Assembly (NCBI GenBank): GCA_020724025.1
Contig: DYHU01000017.1
Location: 1-23,899, forward strand
Length of the DNA stretch: 23,899 nt
Reading direction: 5' to 3'
Source of the DNA: Syntrophorhabdus sp.
GTDB taxonomy: Bacteria; Desulfobacterota; BSN033; UBA1163
Positions 1 through 8,169 of the stretch are shown here, piece by piece. A program made the translations under genes and the position numbers. Numbering within the stretch: the stretch's first letter is position 1; each line of letters begins with the position of its first letter. Under the pieces are notes generated by a model. That model worked only from the letters and a program-made list of their open reading frames with translations. It did no database searches and was not told the origin of the DNA.

Positions 1-67
1 TTCCTTGTGCCCAGCCACCTGACTTATGGGACACGGTCAGTTTAGAAAAGGGGGGCGAGGGGGGATT

Positions 68-949
68 TTATTTTTTCCCCTGCGCAAACCGTAAGGCTTC
101 AGCGCCTGTCGTCACCTCTAAGAGTTCTTTGGTAATCGAGGCCTGTCTTGCCTTGTTGTAACTGAGAGAAAGGGTGGAGATCATCTCCCCCGCATTCTCT
201 GTGGCGGATTTCATCGAGACCATCCGGGCTCCCTGTTCGCTTGCAACGGACTCCACCATGCCTTTGTAAATCTGAGCTTCGAGATATTTCGGAAGAAGGT
301 AGGCCATGATCTCTTCGGCTGTGGGTTCAAAAATGGGTTCTCCCTTGATCTCGCTTCCCTTCTTTAAAACCTCCGAACTCTCGAGGGGCAGAAGTTTCAT
401 CACGATGGGCCGTGTATTCATGGCGGATTGGTAACGAGTGTAAATGAGGTCCACCTCGTCATAGCGGCCTTCTTCAAAACCCTTAACGATTACTCCGGAA
501 ATCTCCTTCACTTCCTGGACAGAGATCTCTTTTGAAATCTGTAGTAAGGTGTAGTCGATTGGATAGGTCTTTCTCCGGAAAAAATCATAGCCTTTCCTTC
601 CGATGAGAATGAGGCGGATCTCTTTATCAGAGTGTTGATCGATAAACCGGCCGGCCTGAGAAATAGCATTTGCATTGTAACCACCGCAGAGACCTTTGTC
701 CGAGGTGATGAGGAGGAGGCCAATGCGTTTGACTTCCCGCTTGACCAGGAGGGGATGGTCAATCCGGGGAAGGGAGGGGGCAAGGCTCTCCATGAGTTCC
801 TGGATCTTCTCCGCATAGGGTCTGGCTGAACGGAGCCTGTCCTCAGCCCGCTTGAGACGGGAGACAGCGATCATCTCCATGGCACGGGTGATCTGCTGGA
901 TGCTGATGACACTTCGAATCCTTCGTTTGATTTCTTTAGTTCCGAGCAT
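68..949 (-). CDS. atpG: ATP synthase F1 subunit gamma
   Basis: The gamma subunit is the central rotating shaft of F1 and couples c-ring rotation to the alpha/beta catalytic sites on the cytoplasmic side of the membrane. The protein is 293 aa, normal for the family. It opens with the family N-terminal helix (KEIKRRIRSV, then QITRAMEMIAVSRLKRAE), has the mid-protein signature TSDKGLCGGYN, and ends in the conserved C-terminal helix (SATENAGEMI, then YNKARQASITKELLEV). The open frame extends upstream to 985, but those residues come from a G-rich repeat, so the ATG at 949 is chosen. It lies about 10 nt after a GAGGGGG stretch that probably serves as ribosome binding site. It is the last complete gene of the operon here; atpD would be expected further left, beyond position 1. 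Confidence 0.97.
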   Translation of the reverse strand: MLGTKEIKRRIRSVISIQQITRAMEMIAVSRLKRAEDRLRSARPYAEKIQELMESLAPSLPRIDHPLLVKREVKRIGLLLITSDKGLCGGYNANAISQAGRFIDQHSDKEIRLILIGRKGYDFFRRKTYPIDYTLLQISKEISVQEVKEISGVIVKGFEEGRYDEVDLIYTRYQSAMNTRPIVMKLLPLESSEVLKKGSEIKGEPIFEPTAEEIMAYLLPKYLEAQIYKGMVESVASEQGARMVSMKSATENAGEMISTLSLSYNKARQASITKELLEVTTGAEALRFAQGKK

Positions 950-960
950 ATCTTTTAATT

Positions 961-1075
961 CCCCCTCACCCCTGCCCTCTCCCACCAGGGGAGAGGGGGA
1001 ATTTTTCTCGCTGAAGGGGGTTCCCTTTAACTACCCTCACCCTTGATGGGGGAGGGATAGGGTGGGGGTGATATC
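961..1075. repeat. G/C-rich palindromic intergenic repeats, two units
   Basis: Two adjacent palindromes lie between atpA and atpG. The first has a stem of CCCTCTCCC/GGGGAGAGGG at about 974-996. The second spans about 1031-1070, pairing a CACCCTTG arm with an AGGGTGGGGGTG arm. The same motif recurs at 2601-2735, 3789-3840 and 6126-6180. It resembles REP/BIME-type repeats. The outer arm supplies the G-rich tract before the atpG start. Confidence 0.8.
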
Positions 1076-1078
1076 ATT

Positions 1079-2596
1079 TTATGTGGTTACGAAGTTCTTT
1101 TTATAATCCTGAGCCGCCTGGTGGAGAAGGCTGGCCAGTTCCTCAGAAAGTTCTTTCTTCTCCCGAATCCCTTTGGGAATCTGTGGGAACTTCTCCCGGA
1201 CAAAGGGGTAGAATCCTGCTTCAAAGTCTTTGATCCGATCCACAGGAAGGTCATCGAGATAGCCGTTTTCGGCAACGAAGATAATCATGATCTGATTTTC
1301 GACCGGCATCGGGTCATACTGGGGCTGCTTCAGGATTTCCACCAGACGTTCTCCACGAGTGATCTGGGCCTGAGTCGCCTTGTCCAGTTCTGAACCGAAT
1401 TTGGCGAAGGTGACCAGTTCCCGGTACTGGGCAAGGTCGAGCCTGAGCATTCCTGCCACCTTCTTCATCGCCTTAATCTGAGCATTTCCGCCCACACGCG
1501 AAACGGAGAGGCCGACGGAGACGGCAGGCCGGACTCCGGCATAGAAAAGGTCGCCCTCCAGATAGATCTGACCATCCGTGATCGAAATGACATTGGTCGG
1601 GATGTAGGCCGAATAATCCCCTGCCTGCGTCTCCACAATAGGGAGCGCAGTAAGAGACCCGCCACCGAGTTCATCGTTCAGTTTGGCAGCCCTTTCGAGG
1701 AGCCTTGAATGGAGATTGAAGATGTCGCCCGGGAAGGCCTCGCGGCCAGGCGGTCTTCTGAGAAGGAGGGAAACCTGCCGGTAAGCCACGGCATGTTTCC
1801 AGAGGTCATCGTAGATGATCAGGGCGTGGCGTCCGGTGTCCCGGAACTCTTCGCCCATGGCGCAACCGGCGTAGGGAGCCACATATTGCATGGGCGCCGG
1901 GTCGCTGGCTGTGGCCGAGACCACGATGGTATATTCCATGGCTCCATATTCCTGAAGGGTATTGACGACCGAAGCCACGGTGGACTGCTTCTGTCCGATG
2001 GCAACATAGATACAGATCACATTGCCGCCTTTCTGATTGAGGATCGTATCCACGGCGATGGCTGTCTTTCCGGTCTGCCGGTCACCGATGATCAACTCCC
2101 GCTGTCCTCTTCCTATCGGGATCATGGAGTCAATACACTTCAGTCCGGTCTGGAGGGGTTCTTTCACCGGCTGCCTCTCGACCACATTGGGTGTGGTCCC
2201 CTCGATCAAACGGAGTTTTTCAGTATGGATGGGACCTTTTCCATCAATGGGCTGTCCCACAGCATTGACAATTCTTCCGACCAGAGCATCCCCGACCGGG
2301 ACGGAGAGCACCTTACCGGTCCGCCTGACCGGGTCCCCCTGTTCGATATGGGCAATATCGCCAAGAATCATGGCTCCAATCTGGTCCTCTTCGAGGTTGA
2401 GGGCCATTCCGTAAATCCCCTCCGGAAATTCAAGCATCTCAGAGGCCATACAGCCTGCAAGGCCTTTGATCCGGGCGATTCCGTCTCCGGCCTCGATGAT
2501 CTCTCCAATCTCCTCGGCCTCCATCTTGATCTGGTACTGTTCAATATGGCGTTTCAGGATGGCTGATATCTCTTCTGGCTTGATCTTCAGTTCCAC
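1079..2596 (-). CDS. atpA: ATP synthase F1 subunit alpha
   Basis: The alpha subunit forms the alpha3-beta3 head of F1 and binds non-catalytic nucleotides at its interface with beta. The protein is 505 aa, standard length. Visible features are an N-terminal beta-barrel region (residues about 25-95, [18 protein letters not shown]), the Walker A loop GDRQTGKT at residues 171-178, the family stretch [10 protein letters not shown], the Walker B area [12 protein letters not shown], and the signature [15 protein letters not shown]. The start is GTG at 2594-2596, ten nt after a GAGGGGTG tract contributed by the flanking repeat. Downstream lies atpG and upstream atpH, each separated by a repeat-filled gap rather than by the usual few bases. 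Confidence 0.98.
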   Translation of the reverse strand: MELKIKPEEISAILKRHIEQYQIKMEAEEIGEIIEAGDGIARIKGLAGCMASEMLEFPEGIYGMALNLEEDQIGAMILGDIAHIEQGDPVRRTGKVLSVPVGDALVGRIVNAVGQPIDGKGPIHTEKLRLIEGTTPNVVERQPVKEPLQTGLKCIDSMIPIGRGQRELIIGDRQTGKTAIAVDTILNQKGGNVICIYVAIGQKQSTVASVVNTLQEYGAMEYTIVVSATASDPAPMQYVAPYAGCAMGEEFRDTGRHALIIYDDLWKHAVAYRQVSLLLRRPPGREAFPGDIFNLHSRLLERAAKLNDELGGGSLTALPIVETQAGDYSAYIPTNVISITDGQIYLEGDLFYAGVRPAVSVGLSVSRVGGNAQIKAMKKVAGMLRLDLAQYRELVTFAKFGSELDKATQAQITRGERLVEILKQPQYDPMPVENQIMIIFVAENGYLDDLPVDRIKDFEAGFYPFVREKFPQIPKGIREKKELSEELASLLHQAAQDYKKNFVTT

Positions 2597-2600
2597 TTTT

Positions 2601-2735
2601 TCACCCCTCAGTCACCCCCACCCTCACCCTCCCCCGTCAAGGGGGAGGGGATTTAGAAGGATACCCTCTCCCCTGGCGCCTGCCTGCACGAAGCGTTTCG
2701 GCGAAGGCAGGGGAGAGGGTAAGGGTGAGGGGGAA
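2601..2735. repeat. G/C-rich palindromic intergenic repeats, two units, one enlarged
   Basis: This fills the atpA-atpH gap. One palindrome is at about 2616-2650 (CACCCTCCCCC with GGGGGAGGGG). A second at about 2663-2733 has the stem CCCTCTCCCCTG/CAGGGGAGAGGG. Its loop carries an extra GC-rich insert with its own short pairings (GCCT/AGGC and CGAA/TTCG), so it reads as a repeat with a second small palindrome nested inside. Confidence 0.8.
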
Positions 2736-2746
2736 TATAAAATAAG

Positions 2747-3289
2747 TTAGTAGGTTTTCACCATCTCCTGCTTCATCTCTTCGAGACGATGTTTGACGCT
2801 TCCATCAATGATTTTGTTCTCGATCTTGACAATCACCCCTCCCAGGATCGACTCATCGACCATCGGTTTCAGAAAGACCTGCTTCTTCGATGCCCTTGAA
2901 AGTTCCTTTTCGAGGCGCTGGACGAGATCCTCGGAAAGAGGAACCGAAGTGACCACCTCTGCCGTCACCTTTTCTCGAGATTCCCGGGCAAGAGTGAAGA
3001 AAGCCTCGATGATGTTGGGAAGTCTCCTCTGCCGGCCCTGGTCGATGACCAGGTTGATCCAGTTAAGGGTGATCGTGGAGATCTTTTCACCGAATATCTG
3101 AAAGAGGGCGCTCTTCTTCCCCTCGGGGGAGATCTGGAGATTGCTCAGAAATTCTTTGACTTCCGCATTCGATTCGAGACCGTTTTTGAGCCGGGTCAGT
3201 TCCTCTTCGACCCGGTCGAGGGAGTCCTCGGCCCGGGCCACCTGAAAGAGGGCTTCCGCATAGCTTCTCACCACCGGATCACTTGCCAT
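2747..3289 (-). CDS. atpH: ATP synthase F1 subunit delta
   Basis: The delta subunit (OSCP equivalent) ties the top of F1 to the peripheral stalk made by subunit b. The predicted 180 aa matches the family. Recognisable parts are the N-terminal helical domain (VVRSYAEALFQVAR), the NLQISPEGK segment, and the C-terminal pattern SILGGVIVKIENKIIDGSVKH, typical of delta. The frame is open to 3298 with a GTG, but the ATG at 3289 sits better behind an AGGTAGGTG tract and still overlaps the end of atpF by 11 bases. That overlap suggests translational coupling, so two stator partners are made together. Confidence 0.96.
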   Translation of the reverse strand: MASDPVVRSYAEALFQVARAEDSLDRVEEELTRLKNGLESNAEVKEFLSNLQISPEGKKSALFQIFGEKISTITLNWINLVIDQGRQRRLPNIIEAFFTLARESREKVTAEVVTSVPLSEDLVQRLEKELSRASKKQVFLKPMVDESILGGVIVKIENKIIDGSVKHRLEEMKQEMVKTY

Positions 3290-3773
3290 AGAGTTCACCT
3301 ACCTTTGAGACATACTCCTCAACGAGGCGGCGGTGGTCTTCGGTATTGAGCGCCTTGTTGATGACCTTTGATGCGGCCATGATGGAGAGGTCGGCAATTT
3401 TCTCCTGGAGTTCGAGGATGGCCTTCTGCTTCTGGAGTTCGATCTCCTCCTGGGCCCGCTTCACGATCTGATTCGATTCCTGCTGGGCCTTCTGGATGAT
3501 CTCCTTCCGCATATTCTCGCCCAGTTCCTTCCCTTCGTTGATGACCTTCTGTGCCTCTGCACGGGCCTCGGCGAGCTGGCGCTTGTATTCCTCGAGAAGT
3601 TGTTCGGCCATTTGTTTTGTCTTCCGCGCTTCTTCGAGTTGTTGTTGAATCGTCTCTTCCCTCTTCTTCAACCCTTTCAGAATGTGGGGATAGGCCAGCT
3701 TGGCCAGAAGGATGAGGAGGAGAAAGAAAGAGACCAGAGTCCAGATGATCAATCCTGGTTCTGCTTTAAACAT
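3279..3773 (-). CDS. atpF: ATP synthase F0 subunit b
   Basis: Subunit b forms the peripheral stalk that holds F1 still while the c-ring turns. The 164-aa protein has one N-terminal membrane helix (residues about 7-27, GLIIWTLVSFFLLLILLAKL). A long charged coiled coil with many Lys, Glu, Gln and Ala follows (residues about 35-135), then a short tail meeting delta. The open frame reaches 3803 through repeat DNA, but the ATG at 3773 is preceded by AAGGAG with good spacing. Only one b-type gene is present here, so a homodimeric stalk is likely unless a b' gene lies elsewhere. It overlaps atpH at its 3' end. Confidence 0.96.
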   Translation of the reverse strand: MFKAEPGLIIWTLVSFFLLLILLAKLAYPHILKGLKKREETIQQQLEEARKTKQMAEQLLEEYKRQLAEARAEAQKVINEGKELGENMRKEIIQKAQQESNQIVKRAQEEIELQKQKAILELQEKIADLSIMAASKVINKALNTEDHRRLVEEYVSKVGELYGK

Positions 3774-3788
3774 ATTCCGCTCCTTCTT

Positions 3789-3840
3789 CACCCCCTCACC
3801 CACCCCTCTCCCCGCAGGGGAGAGGGATAAGGTGAGGGGC
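3789..3840. repeat. G/C-rich palindromic intergenic repeat
   Basis: A single long palindrome in the atpE-atpF gap. The outer arms are CCCCTCACC and GGTGAGGGG, and the inner arms CCCCTCTCCCC and GGGGAGAGGG around a GCA loop. It ends about 16 bases before the atpF start codon. Confidence 0.8.
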
Positions 3841-3861
3841 GATTTAGTTAAATAAACATCC

Positions 3862-4116
<255 letters not shown>

Positions 4117-4121
4117 TTATG

Positions 4122-4236
4122 AAATAATGGAATGTTGGAATAATGGAATGGTGAGTTTTCCAACCCATAAATCATATTTGTCCTTTTCCCTTTTTGTTCC
4201 ATTATTCCAATGCTCCATCGTTCCAATATTCCAGTA
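4122..4236. repeat. Paired inverted GGAATAATGG repeats
   Basis: This occupies the atpB-atpE gap. The left arm at 4127-4148 and the right arm at 4197-4218 share ATGGA-NNN-TTGGAATAATGGAA in inverted orientation, so the RNA could fold into a long stem with a roughly 48-base loop. The 20-base core at 4127-4146 recurs identically at 7841-7860 beside parA. Confidence 0.75.
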
Positions 4237-4244
4237 CTGATCTA

Positions 4245-4988
4245 TTAATGTTCCGCATGAACGGCCTCGGCAATATACATGGAGGCCAGAATCGAAAAGA
4301 TAAACGCCTGAATCAGTGCGACAAATATCTCAAAGGCCATCATCACCACGGCCATTGCCAGCGGAAGGGGAGTGACGAAGGCGCTCTTGAACATGATGAT
4401 CATTGAGAGAAAGACCAGGATGACCAGGTGGCCTGCGGTCATGTTGGCAAAGAGCCGGACAGCGAGCGAGAAGGGTTTGGCAAACTGGCTGATGATTTCA
4501 ATGGGAAGCATGAGGGGAATGATCCAGAGGGGGACCCCTTTGGGGATGAACTTCTTCAAATAACCGAAGGGCCCATGCGTATAGATTCCGGCCCCCTGAG
4601 TGCAGAGAAAGACGACGACGGCCAGAGAGGCGGTCACGTTGATATTGGAGGTGGCGGTAAATCCCTTGGGGATCAATCCCAGGAGATTACAGAAGAGGAT
4701 GAAGAAGAAGAGGGTGGCAATGAAAGGAAACCAGGCTATCCCTTTCTCACCGATGGTTTCATAAATGAGGTTTGTCCTTAGATAGTCCACAATCGATTCC
4801 ATCAGATTCTGCAACCCCTTTGGAACCAATCTCCCCGCCCTTCCCGCTAAGAAGAGGGTGAGAAAGACCAGGACGCACGCGATCCACATCATGACGACCG
4901 CATTGGTGATGGAGAGGTCGATATTTCCGATCTTAAGAGGAATATAGACATGGGGCTGGAGGTATTCCATTAAATCTATCTTTTCCAT
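4245..4988 (-). CDS. atpB: ATP synthase F0 subunit a
   Basis: Subunit a is the membrane stator with the two proton half-channels next to the c-ring. The 247-aa protein has several hydrophobic segments (about residues 27-48, 86-107, 116-134, 153-168, 183-200 and 208-240). The essential arginine is Arg178 in PFSLAVRLFANMTAGH. The last helix region FEIFVALIQAFIFSILASMY is typical. The ATG at 4988 begins 10 bases after the end of atpI, so atpI and atpB are probably co-transcribed and assembled together. Length and motif order are ordinary for a bacterial subunit a. Confidence 0.97.
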   Translation of the reverse strand: MEKIDLMEYLQPHVYIPLKIGNIDLSITNAVVMMWIACVLVFLTLFLAGRAGRLVPKGLQNLMESIVDYLRTNLIYETIGEKGIAWFPFIATLFFFILFCNLLGLIPKGFTATSNINVTASLAVVVFLCTQGAGIYTHGPFGYLKKFIPKGVPLWIIPLMLPIEIISQFAKPFSLAVRLFANMTAGHLVILVFLSMIIMFKSAFVTPLPLAMAVVMMAFEIFVALIQAFIFSILASMYIAEAVHAEH

Positions 4989-4998
4989 ATTCGAATCC

Positions 4999-5310
4999 TT
5001 ACCTCCCGATTTGCTTCCATGGGGTCGATCCCAGTTTTCGATAAAACCGCATCGTTTTAATGATCAGAAAAAGGGTGAAGCAGATGGCGAAGGAGAGAAG
5101 GGCTGTTTGAAAATGGATCTCCTTCACTCTGGTCAACCCGTAGAAGATGAGGCCGAGCGCCGTGAGCCTTGCTATAAATCCACCCAGGGCAATGACGACA
5201 GAAGTCAACTTGGAACGATAAATGACTTTCGAAGAGATGAAGGTGGAGGCTAAAAAATTGAGCAGAGCCAATGCAAATCCCACCATTGTTCCGGAAAGGA
5301 GCGGATTCAT
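4999..5310 (-). CDS. atpI: ATP synthase assembly protein AtpI-like (ATP synthase I family)
   Basis: AtpI-type proteins are small membrane proteins that help c-ring assembly and are usually encoded first in atp operons. The predicted 103 aa contains about four hydrophobic segments: SGTMVGFALALLNFLAS, VVIALGGFIARLTALGLIFYG, and ALLSFAICFTLFLIIK near the C terminus. The ATG at 5310 is chosen over an in-frame upstream start at 5394 because it follows AAGGATTGAG and lies one base from the atpZ stop (TGAGATG), a classic coupling arrangement. Sequence conservation in this family is weak, so the assignment rests on topology, size and position just before atpB. Confidence 0.8.
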   Translation of the reverse strand: MNPLLSGTMVGFALALLNFLASTFISSKVIYRSKLTSVVIALGGFIARLTALGLIFYGLTRVKEIHFQTALLSFAICFTLFLIIKTMRFYRKLGSTPWKQIGR

Positions 5311-5311
5311 C

Positions 5312-5542
5312 TCAATCCTTTTTTTCTTTATCCTGGTTGATAAGCCGGAAGAGGCTTCGGAAACCGGCTGCCGACCCGAAGATGAACCCCACAATCATCA
5401 ACCAGGGACGGGTGTTGAGGAGGTAATCTAAACCGTATCCTCCCAGGGCGCCGATCAGAACCGAAGCCAGCATTTCGACACCGATGCCACCGTACCTGAA
5501 CCAATCATTCATGAATTTTTCTGTTTTTCGATTTTGCGGCAT
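5312..5542 (-). CDS. atpZ: AtpZ/AtpI-family small membrane protein
   Basis: A short two-helix protein before atpI. AtpZ-family proteins are associated with F-type ATP synthase operons, and roles in ion transport or assembly have been proposed. Two membrane segments are visible: GIGVEMLASVLIGALGGYGL, and PWLMIVGFIFGSAAGFRSLF after an LLNTRPW turn, followed by a charged tail (NQDKEKKD). The start is uncertain. ATG at 5542 gives 76 aa, ATG at 5512 gives 66 aa, and neither has a clear Shine-Dalgarno. A longer frame to 5593 would run through the likely promoter and is rejected. It is the first gene of the atp cluster proper. Confidence 0.72.
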   Translation of the reverse strand: MPQNRKTEKFMNDWFRYGGIGVEMLASVLIGALGGYGLDYLLNTRPWLMIVGFIFGSAAGFRSLFRLINQDKEKKD

Positions 5543-5564
5543 CGGGGAATTACAAAATGTGAAT

Positions 5565-5593
5565 TTCTTAACATACCTCAAAAAGGTTGTCAA
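5565..5593 (-). promoter_or_regulatory. Likely sigma70 promoter of the atp genes
   Basis: On the minus strand TTGACA (plus 5588-5593), a perfect -35, is followed after 17 bases by TAAGAA (plus 5565-5570), a weak -10. Transcription would begin near 5557, just upstream of atpZ, so the ATP synthase genes may be transcribed separately from parAB-bactofilin. The -10 matches only half of the consensus. Confidence 0.5.
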
Positions 5594-5672
5594 TTAATTT
5601 TTAATAAGCCTTTGAATCCTTGAATAAATCCCGCGTAAATAGAAGACGAAGCATGTTAACCATTTGAAATTG

Positions 5673-6113
5673 TTATGAAACGGAAATGGGGTGGTCCGTG
5701 TTTGGGGGGTGGGGATGAAGCTCTTCTTCCCGGATGACCTCCTTCTCCATCTTGCAATGACCATTAAGGGTTCCACCCTCATTAATGGTGAGCACAGGGG
5801 TGATGAGGGTTCCGAAGAATTTGCCCGTCGAATGAATCTCAATCCGTTCGGCGGCATGGATCTCTCCCTCCACGCGGCCATTGATGATGATCATGTTAAC
5901 CCCGATCTTTCCTTTAATGAGTGCGGATTCGCCCACAATCAGTGTGCCGCTTTCGAAGATTTCTCCCTTAAATCTTCCATCGAGACGGAAGACACCCTGA
6001 AAGGTCATCTTCCCTTCAAACAGGGTCTCTTTTCCAAGAAAGGCGCTGATCTCTTCCGGAACAGATGGAGGTTTCGGGCTTCCTTTGGCAAAGAGAGTTT
6101 TTCCTCCTGACAT
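5673..6113 (-). CDS. Bactofilin family cytoskeletal protein
   Basis: Bactofilins (DUF583) polymerise without nucleotide into filaments that scaffold cell-wall enzymes, stalks or chromosome-segregation proteins at the inner membrane. The 146-aa protein has a short N-terminal tail. A right-handed beta-helix core of repeating short strands with turn glycines follows (FEGKMTFQGVFRLDGRFKGEI, TLIVGESALIKGKI, IIINGRVEGEI, IEIHSTGKFFGTLITP), ending in a polar His/Pro-rich tail. The start at 6113 follows AAAGGAG with good spacing. It sits between parB and the atp genes. In some delta-proteobacteria bactofilins act with ParAB at subpolar regions, so a link to segregation is a plausible inference. Confidence 0.9.
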   Translation of the reverse strand: MSGGKTLFAKGSPKPPSVPEEISAFLGKETLFEGKMTFQGVFRLDGRFKGEIFESGTLIVGESALIKGKIGVNMIIINGRVEGEIHAAERIEIHSTGKFFGTLITPVLTINEGGTLNGHCKMEKEVIREEELHPHPPNTDHPISVS

Positions 6114-6125
6114 GGGTGACTCCTT

Positions 6126-6180
6126 TCACCCCCTCACCCTTCCCCTCTCCCCTTGGGGGAGAGGGATGGGGTGAGGGGTA
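6126..6180. repeat. G/C-rich palindromic intergenic repeat
   Basis: A palindrome between parB and the bactofilin gene with outer arms CACCCCCTCACCC and GGGGTGAGGGG and inner arms CCCCTCTCCCC and GGGGGAGAGGG. Same family as the copies inside the atp operon. Its edge reaches the Shine-Dalgarno of the bactofilin gene. Confidence 0.8.
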
Positions 6181-6192
6181 TTCCTATTTAAT

Positions 6193-7053
6193 CTATTTCC
6201 CAATGATCGCTTCAATAATCCTCTCCAGATCCTCAGGGGAATAGTATTCGATTTCGATCTTCCCCTTTTTTCCTCTCTGCCGGATCCGGACTTTTGTTCC
6301 CAGGTGTTGCCTCAGGGAGTCCTGAAGGCTCTGTAGCTGATTCTCTATCTCTCCCTTCTTTCTTTCGGGTCCGGCCTTTCTTTTCGGTCTTTTCGACCAT
6401 CGTTTTGCCCATGCCTCTGCTTCTCTCACCGAGAGGCCTTTCTGGATGATCAGGCCGCAGAGCTCTTTCTGTTTCTCCCTGCTCTCCAGGCTGAGGAGCG
6501 CTCTTGCATGACCGGCTGTGATCCGGTTCTGGATGAGGTGGTTTTTGATTTCAGAGGAAAGATTGAGAAGGCGGAGGGCATTGGTAATGGTCGTCCGATC
6601 CTTCCCCACCCGCCTGCTCGCTTCTTCATGGCTGATGCCGAATTTTTCTATCAAGTTCCTGAAGCCTTCAGCCTCTTCAACGGGGTTGAGGTCTTCCCTC
6701 TGGAGGTTTTCGATGAGAGAGATTTCAAGGACTTCCCTGTCATCCGCCTCTCTTACGATCACCGGAACTTCCTTCAATCCGGCCTTCTGAGCAGCTCGCC
6801 AGCGGCGCTCTCCTGCGATCAGTTCATAACCCCCATTGATCCTCCTAACCATCAAGGGATCAAGGATCCCCTTCTCTTTGATGGTTTCAGCCAGCTCCAG
6901 GAGTTTCGATTCGTCGAAATTCTTCCGGGGTTGAGACCGATGGGGACGGATCTCTTCGATCCCGCAGTAGAAGAGTCTCCTTCCCTCCGCTTCCTCAACT
7001 TCCGGAATGAGAGCTCCCAGACCCTTTCCCAATGCCATTCTTTTAGTTGCCAT
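6193..7053 (-). CDS. parB: Chromosome partitioning protein ParB
   Basis: ParB is a CTP-dependent clamp that loads at parS sites near the origin and works with the ParA ATPase to segregate chromosomes. The 286-aa protein shows the N-terminal [12 protein letters not shown] motif that contacts ParA and the first conserved box ([17 protein letters not shown]). The CTP-binding motif follows ([22 protein letters not shown]), then the helix-turn-helix ([24 protein letters not shown]), and a basic linker leads to a dimerisation tail ([14 protein letters not shown]). The frame stays open to 7146 inside parA, but ATG 7053 ([11 protein letters not shown]) matches family N termini and overlaps the parA end by 11 bases. 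No parS-like palindrome was seen in the window. Confidence 0.96.
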   Translation of the reverse strand: MATKRMALGKGLGALIPEVEEAEGRRLFYCGIEEIRPHRSQPRKNFDESKLLELAETIKEKGILDPLMVRRINGGYELIAGERRWRAAQKAGLKEVPVIVREADDREVLEISLIENLQREDLNPVEEAEGFRNLIEKFGISHEEASRRVGKDRTTITNALRLLNLSSEIKNHLIQNRITAGHARALLSLESREKQKELCGLIIQKGLSVREAEAWAKRWSKRPKRKAGPERKKGEIENQLQSLQDSLRQHLGTKVRIRQRGKKGKIEIEYYSPEDLERIIEAIIGK

Positions 7054-7819
7054 TTTTCTTTCCGTCGGCCATGATCTCACTGGCCAGATTGAGATAACTT
7101 TCCGCTCCCTTCGAATGGATGTCGTATAGGAGGATAGGCTTCCCATGGCTGGGGGCTTCGCTCAGCCGGACATTTCTCGGGATGACGGTGTGAAACACCT
7201 TCTCTTTAAAATGGTTCCTTACCTCCTCGGCCACCTGGTGGGAGAGGTTGTTGCGGATGTCGAACATGGTGAGAAGGATCCCTTCGATCTCCAGTCTCGG
7301 ATTGAGGGACTGTTTGATCAGACGGATCGTCTTGAGCAATTGTCCCAGGCCTTCGAGGGCATAGTATTCGCACTGGAGAGGGATGAGAACGGAATGGGCG
7401 GCTGTGAGAGAGTTGATCGTCAGAAGCCCCAGGGAGGGAGGGCAGTCGATGACGATATAGTCATAATCCGCCTCCACCTCTTTGATCAGATGGGCCAGTC
7501 TCCTCTCACGATCCTTCTCCTGGATGAGTTCCACCTCCGCGCCGATCAGATCCGTATTGGAAATAACCACATCGAGATGGGCAAGAGAGGTCTTCTGGAT
7601 GATCTCCCGGAGCCCCGAACCTCGAAGCAGGGCCTGATAAATGGTGCCATTGGTTCCCTCTTTGCTGAAACCCGTACCACTCGTTGAGTTTCCCTGAGGA
7701 TCGACGTCAATGAGCAGAACCCTCTTCTCTGCTGCTGCAATGGAAGCGGAGAGGTTGACGGCTGTGGTCGTCTTCCCCACCCCTCCTTTCTGATTGGCAA
7801 TACAGATCACCTTGGCCAT
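7043..7819 (-). CDS. parA: Chromosome partitioning ATPase ParA (Soj)
   Basis: ParA/Soj is a deviant Walker-type ATPase that binds DNA as an ATP dimer and is stimulated by ParB to move origins apart. The 258-aa protein has the deviant Walker A KGGVGKTT at residues 11-18 with the signature lysine, followed by [27 protein letters not shown]. The switch/Walker B region is [14 protein letters not shown]. The ATG at 7819 (MAKVICIAN) is the normal family start; the longer frame to 7894 reads through repeat DNA. No strong Shine-Dalgarno is visible. parA precedes and overlaps parB, and rsmG lies upstream on the same strand, the usual chromosomal arrangement near the replication origin. Confidence 0.96.
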   Translation of the reverse strand: MAKVICIANQKGGVGKTTTAVNLSASIAAAEKRVLLIDVDPQGNSTSGTGFSKEGTNGTIYQALLRGSGLREIIQKTSLAHLDVVISNTDLIGAEVELIQEKDRERRLAHLIKEVEADYDYIVIDCPPSLGLLTINSLTAAHSVLIPLQCEYYALEGLGQLLKTIRLIKQSLNPRLEIEGILLTMFDIRNNLSHQVAEEVRNHFKEKVFHTVIPRNVRLSEAPSHGKPILLYDIHSKGAESYLNLASEIMADGKKNGN

Positions 7820-7832
7820 GGCTCTAAGTTCC

Positions 7833-7911
7833 AAGGAATGATGGAATGTTGGAATAATGGCCAAACAGGTAAACCCAGCATTCCACCATTCCATTATTCC
7901 AGTATTCCAAT
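7833..7911. repeat. Paired inverted GGAATAATGG repeats, second copy
   Basis: Just upstream of parA. The left arm (7841-7860) is identical over 20 bases to 4127-4146. The right arm at about 7880-7910 carries the inverted CCATTCCATTATTCCAGTATTCCAA pattern in two overlapping blocks. The transcript could form a stem ahead of parA. Confidence 0.7.
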
Positions 7912-7968
7912 TTAAGCTCTTTATAGCACAAAAAGGGGAATGAGGAAAAGGCTAAAGTTAGTTAAATC

Positions 7969-8168
7969 GTAATGCCTCATTTATGGGGAGTCATTCCATC
8001 TCATTGATAGTAGGAGTCGATAGGCCACCGGCTCATAGAGCCTCTGGCTCGGAGAGCGGGGTTTTCTAACCCCGCCTCCAATATAGGCGGGACAGGAATG
8101 TCCCGCCTATCGGGTGTAGTTAAATTTGGTTCAGGAATTTTGTGATCCCCCTGTAACTGAGGCATTCC
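7969..8168. mobile_element. MITE-like 200-bp element with two internal hairpins
   Basis: This non-coding element has terminal inverted repeats. The left end starts GTAATGCCTCATTTATGGGG and the right end, read inward, starts GGAATGCCTCAGTTACAGGG, with a perfect 9-base core (7971-7979 and 8158-8166). An identical 8-base sequence GTTAAATC flanks it at 7961-7968 and 8169-8176, as expected of a target-site duplication; the right copy contains the rsmG stop codon. Inside are two perfect hairpins: GCGGGGTT/AACCCCGC at 8056-8075 and a 12-bp stem, ATAGGCGGGACA with its complement, at 8083-8110. There is no open frame of note, so it would be non-autonomous. Together with 7820-7968 it makes up the roughly 350-base gap between parA and rsmG. 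Confidence 0.6.
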
Positions 8169-8169
8169 G

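Noticed and set aside
1709..2566. 285-codon open frame on the plus strand inside atpA
   Set aside because: It is antisense to a clearly conserved ATP synthase alpha gene; its translation has no domain-like features.
7820..7894. N-terminal extension of ParA
   Set aside because: These codons come from the inverted GGAATAATGG repeat; the family start MAKVICIAN is at 7819.
8083..8110. Rho-independent terminator
   Set aside because: The stem is perfect but is not followed by a T-run on either strand.
7820..8169. oriC or parS site beside parAB
   Set aside because: No parS-like palindrome or cluster of DnaA boxes was seen; the gap is explained by repeats and the MITE-like block.
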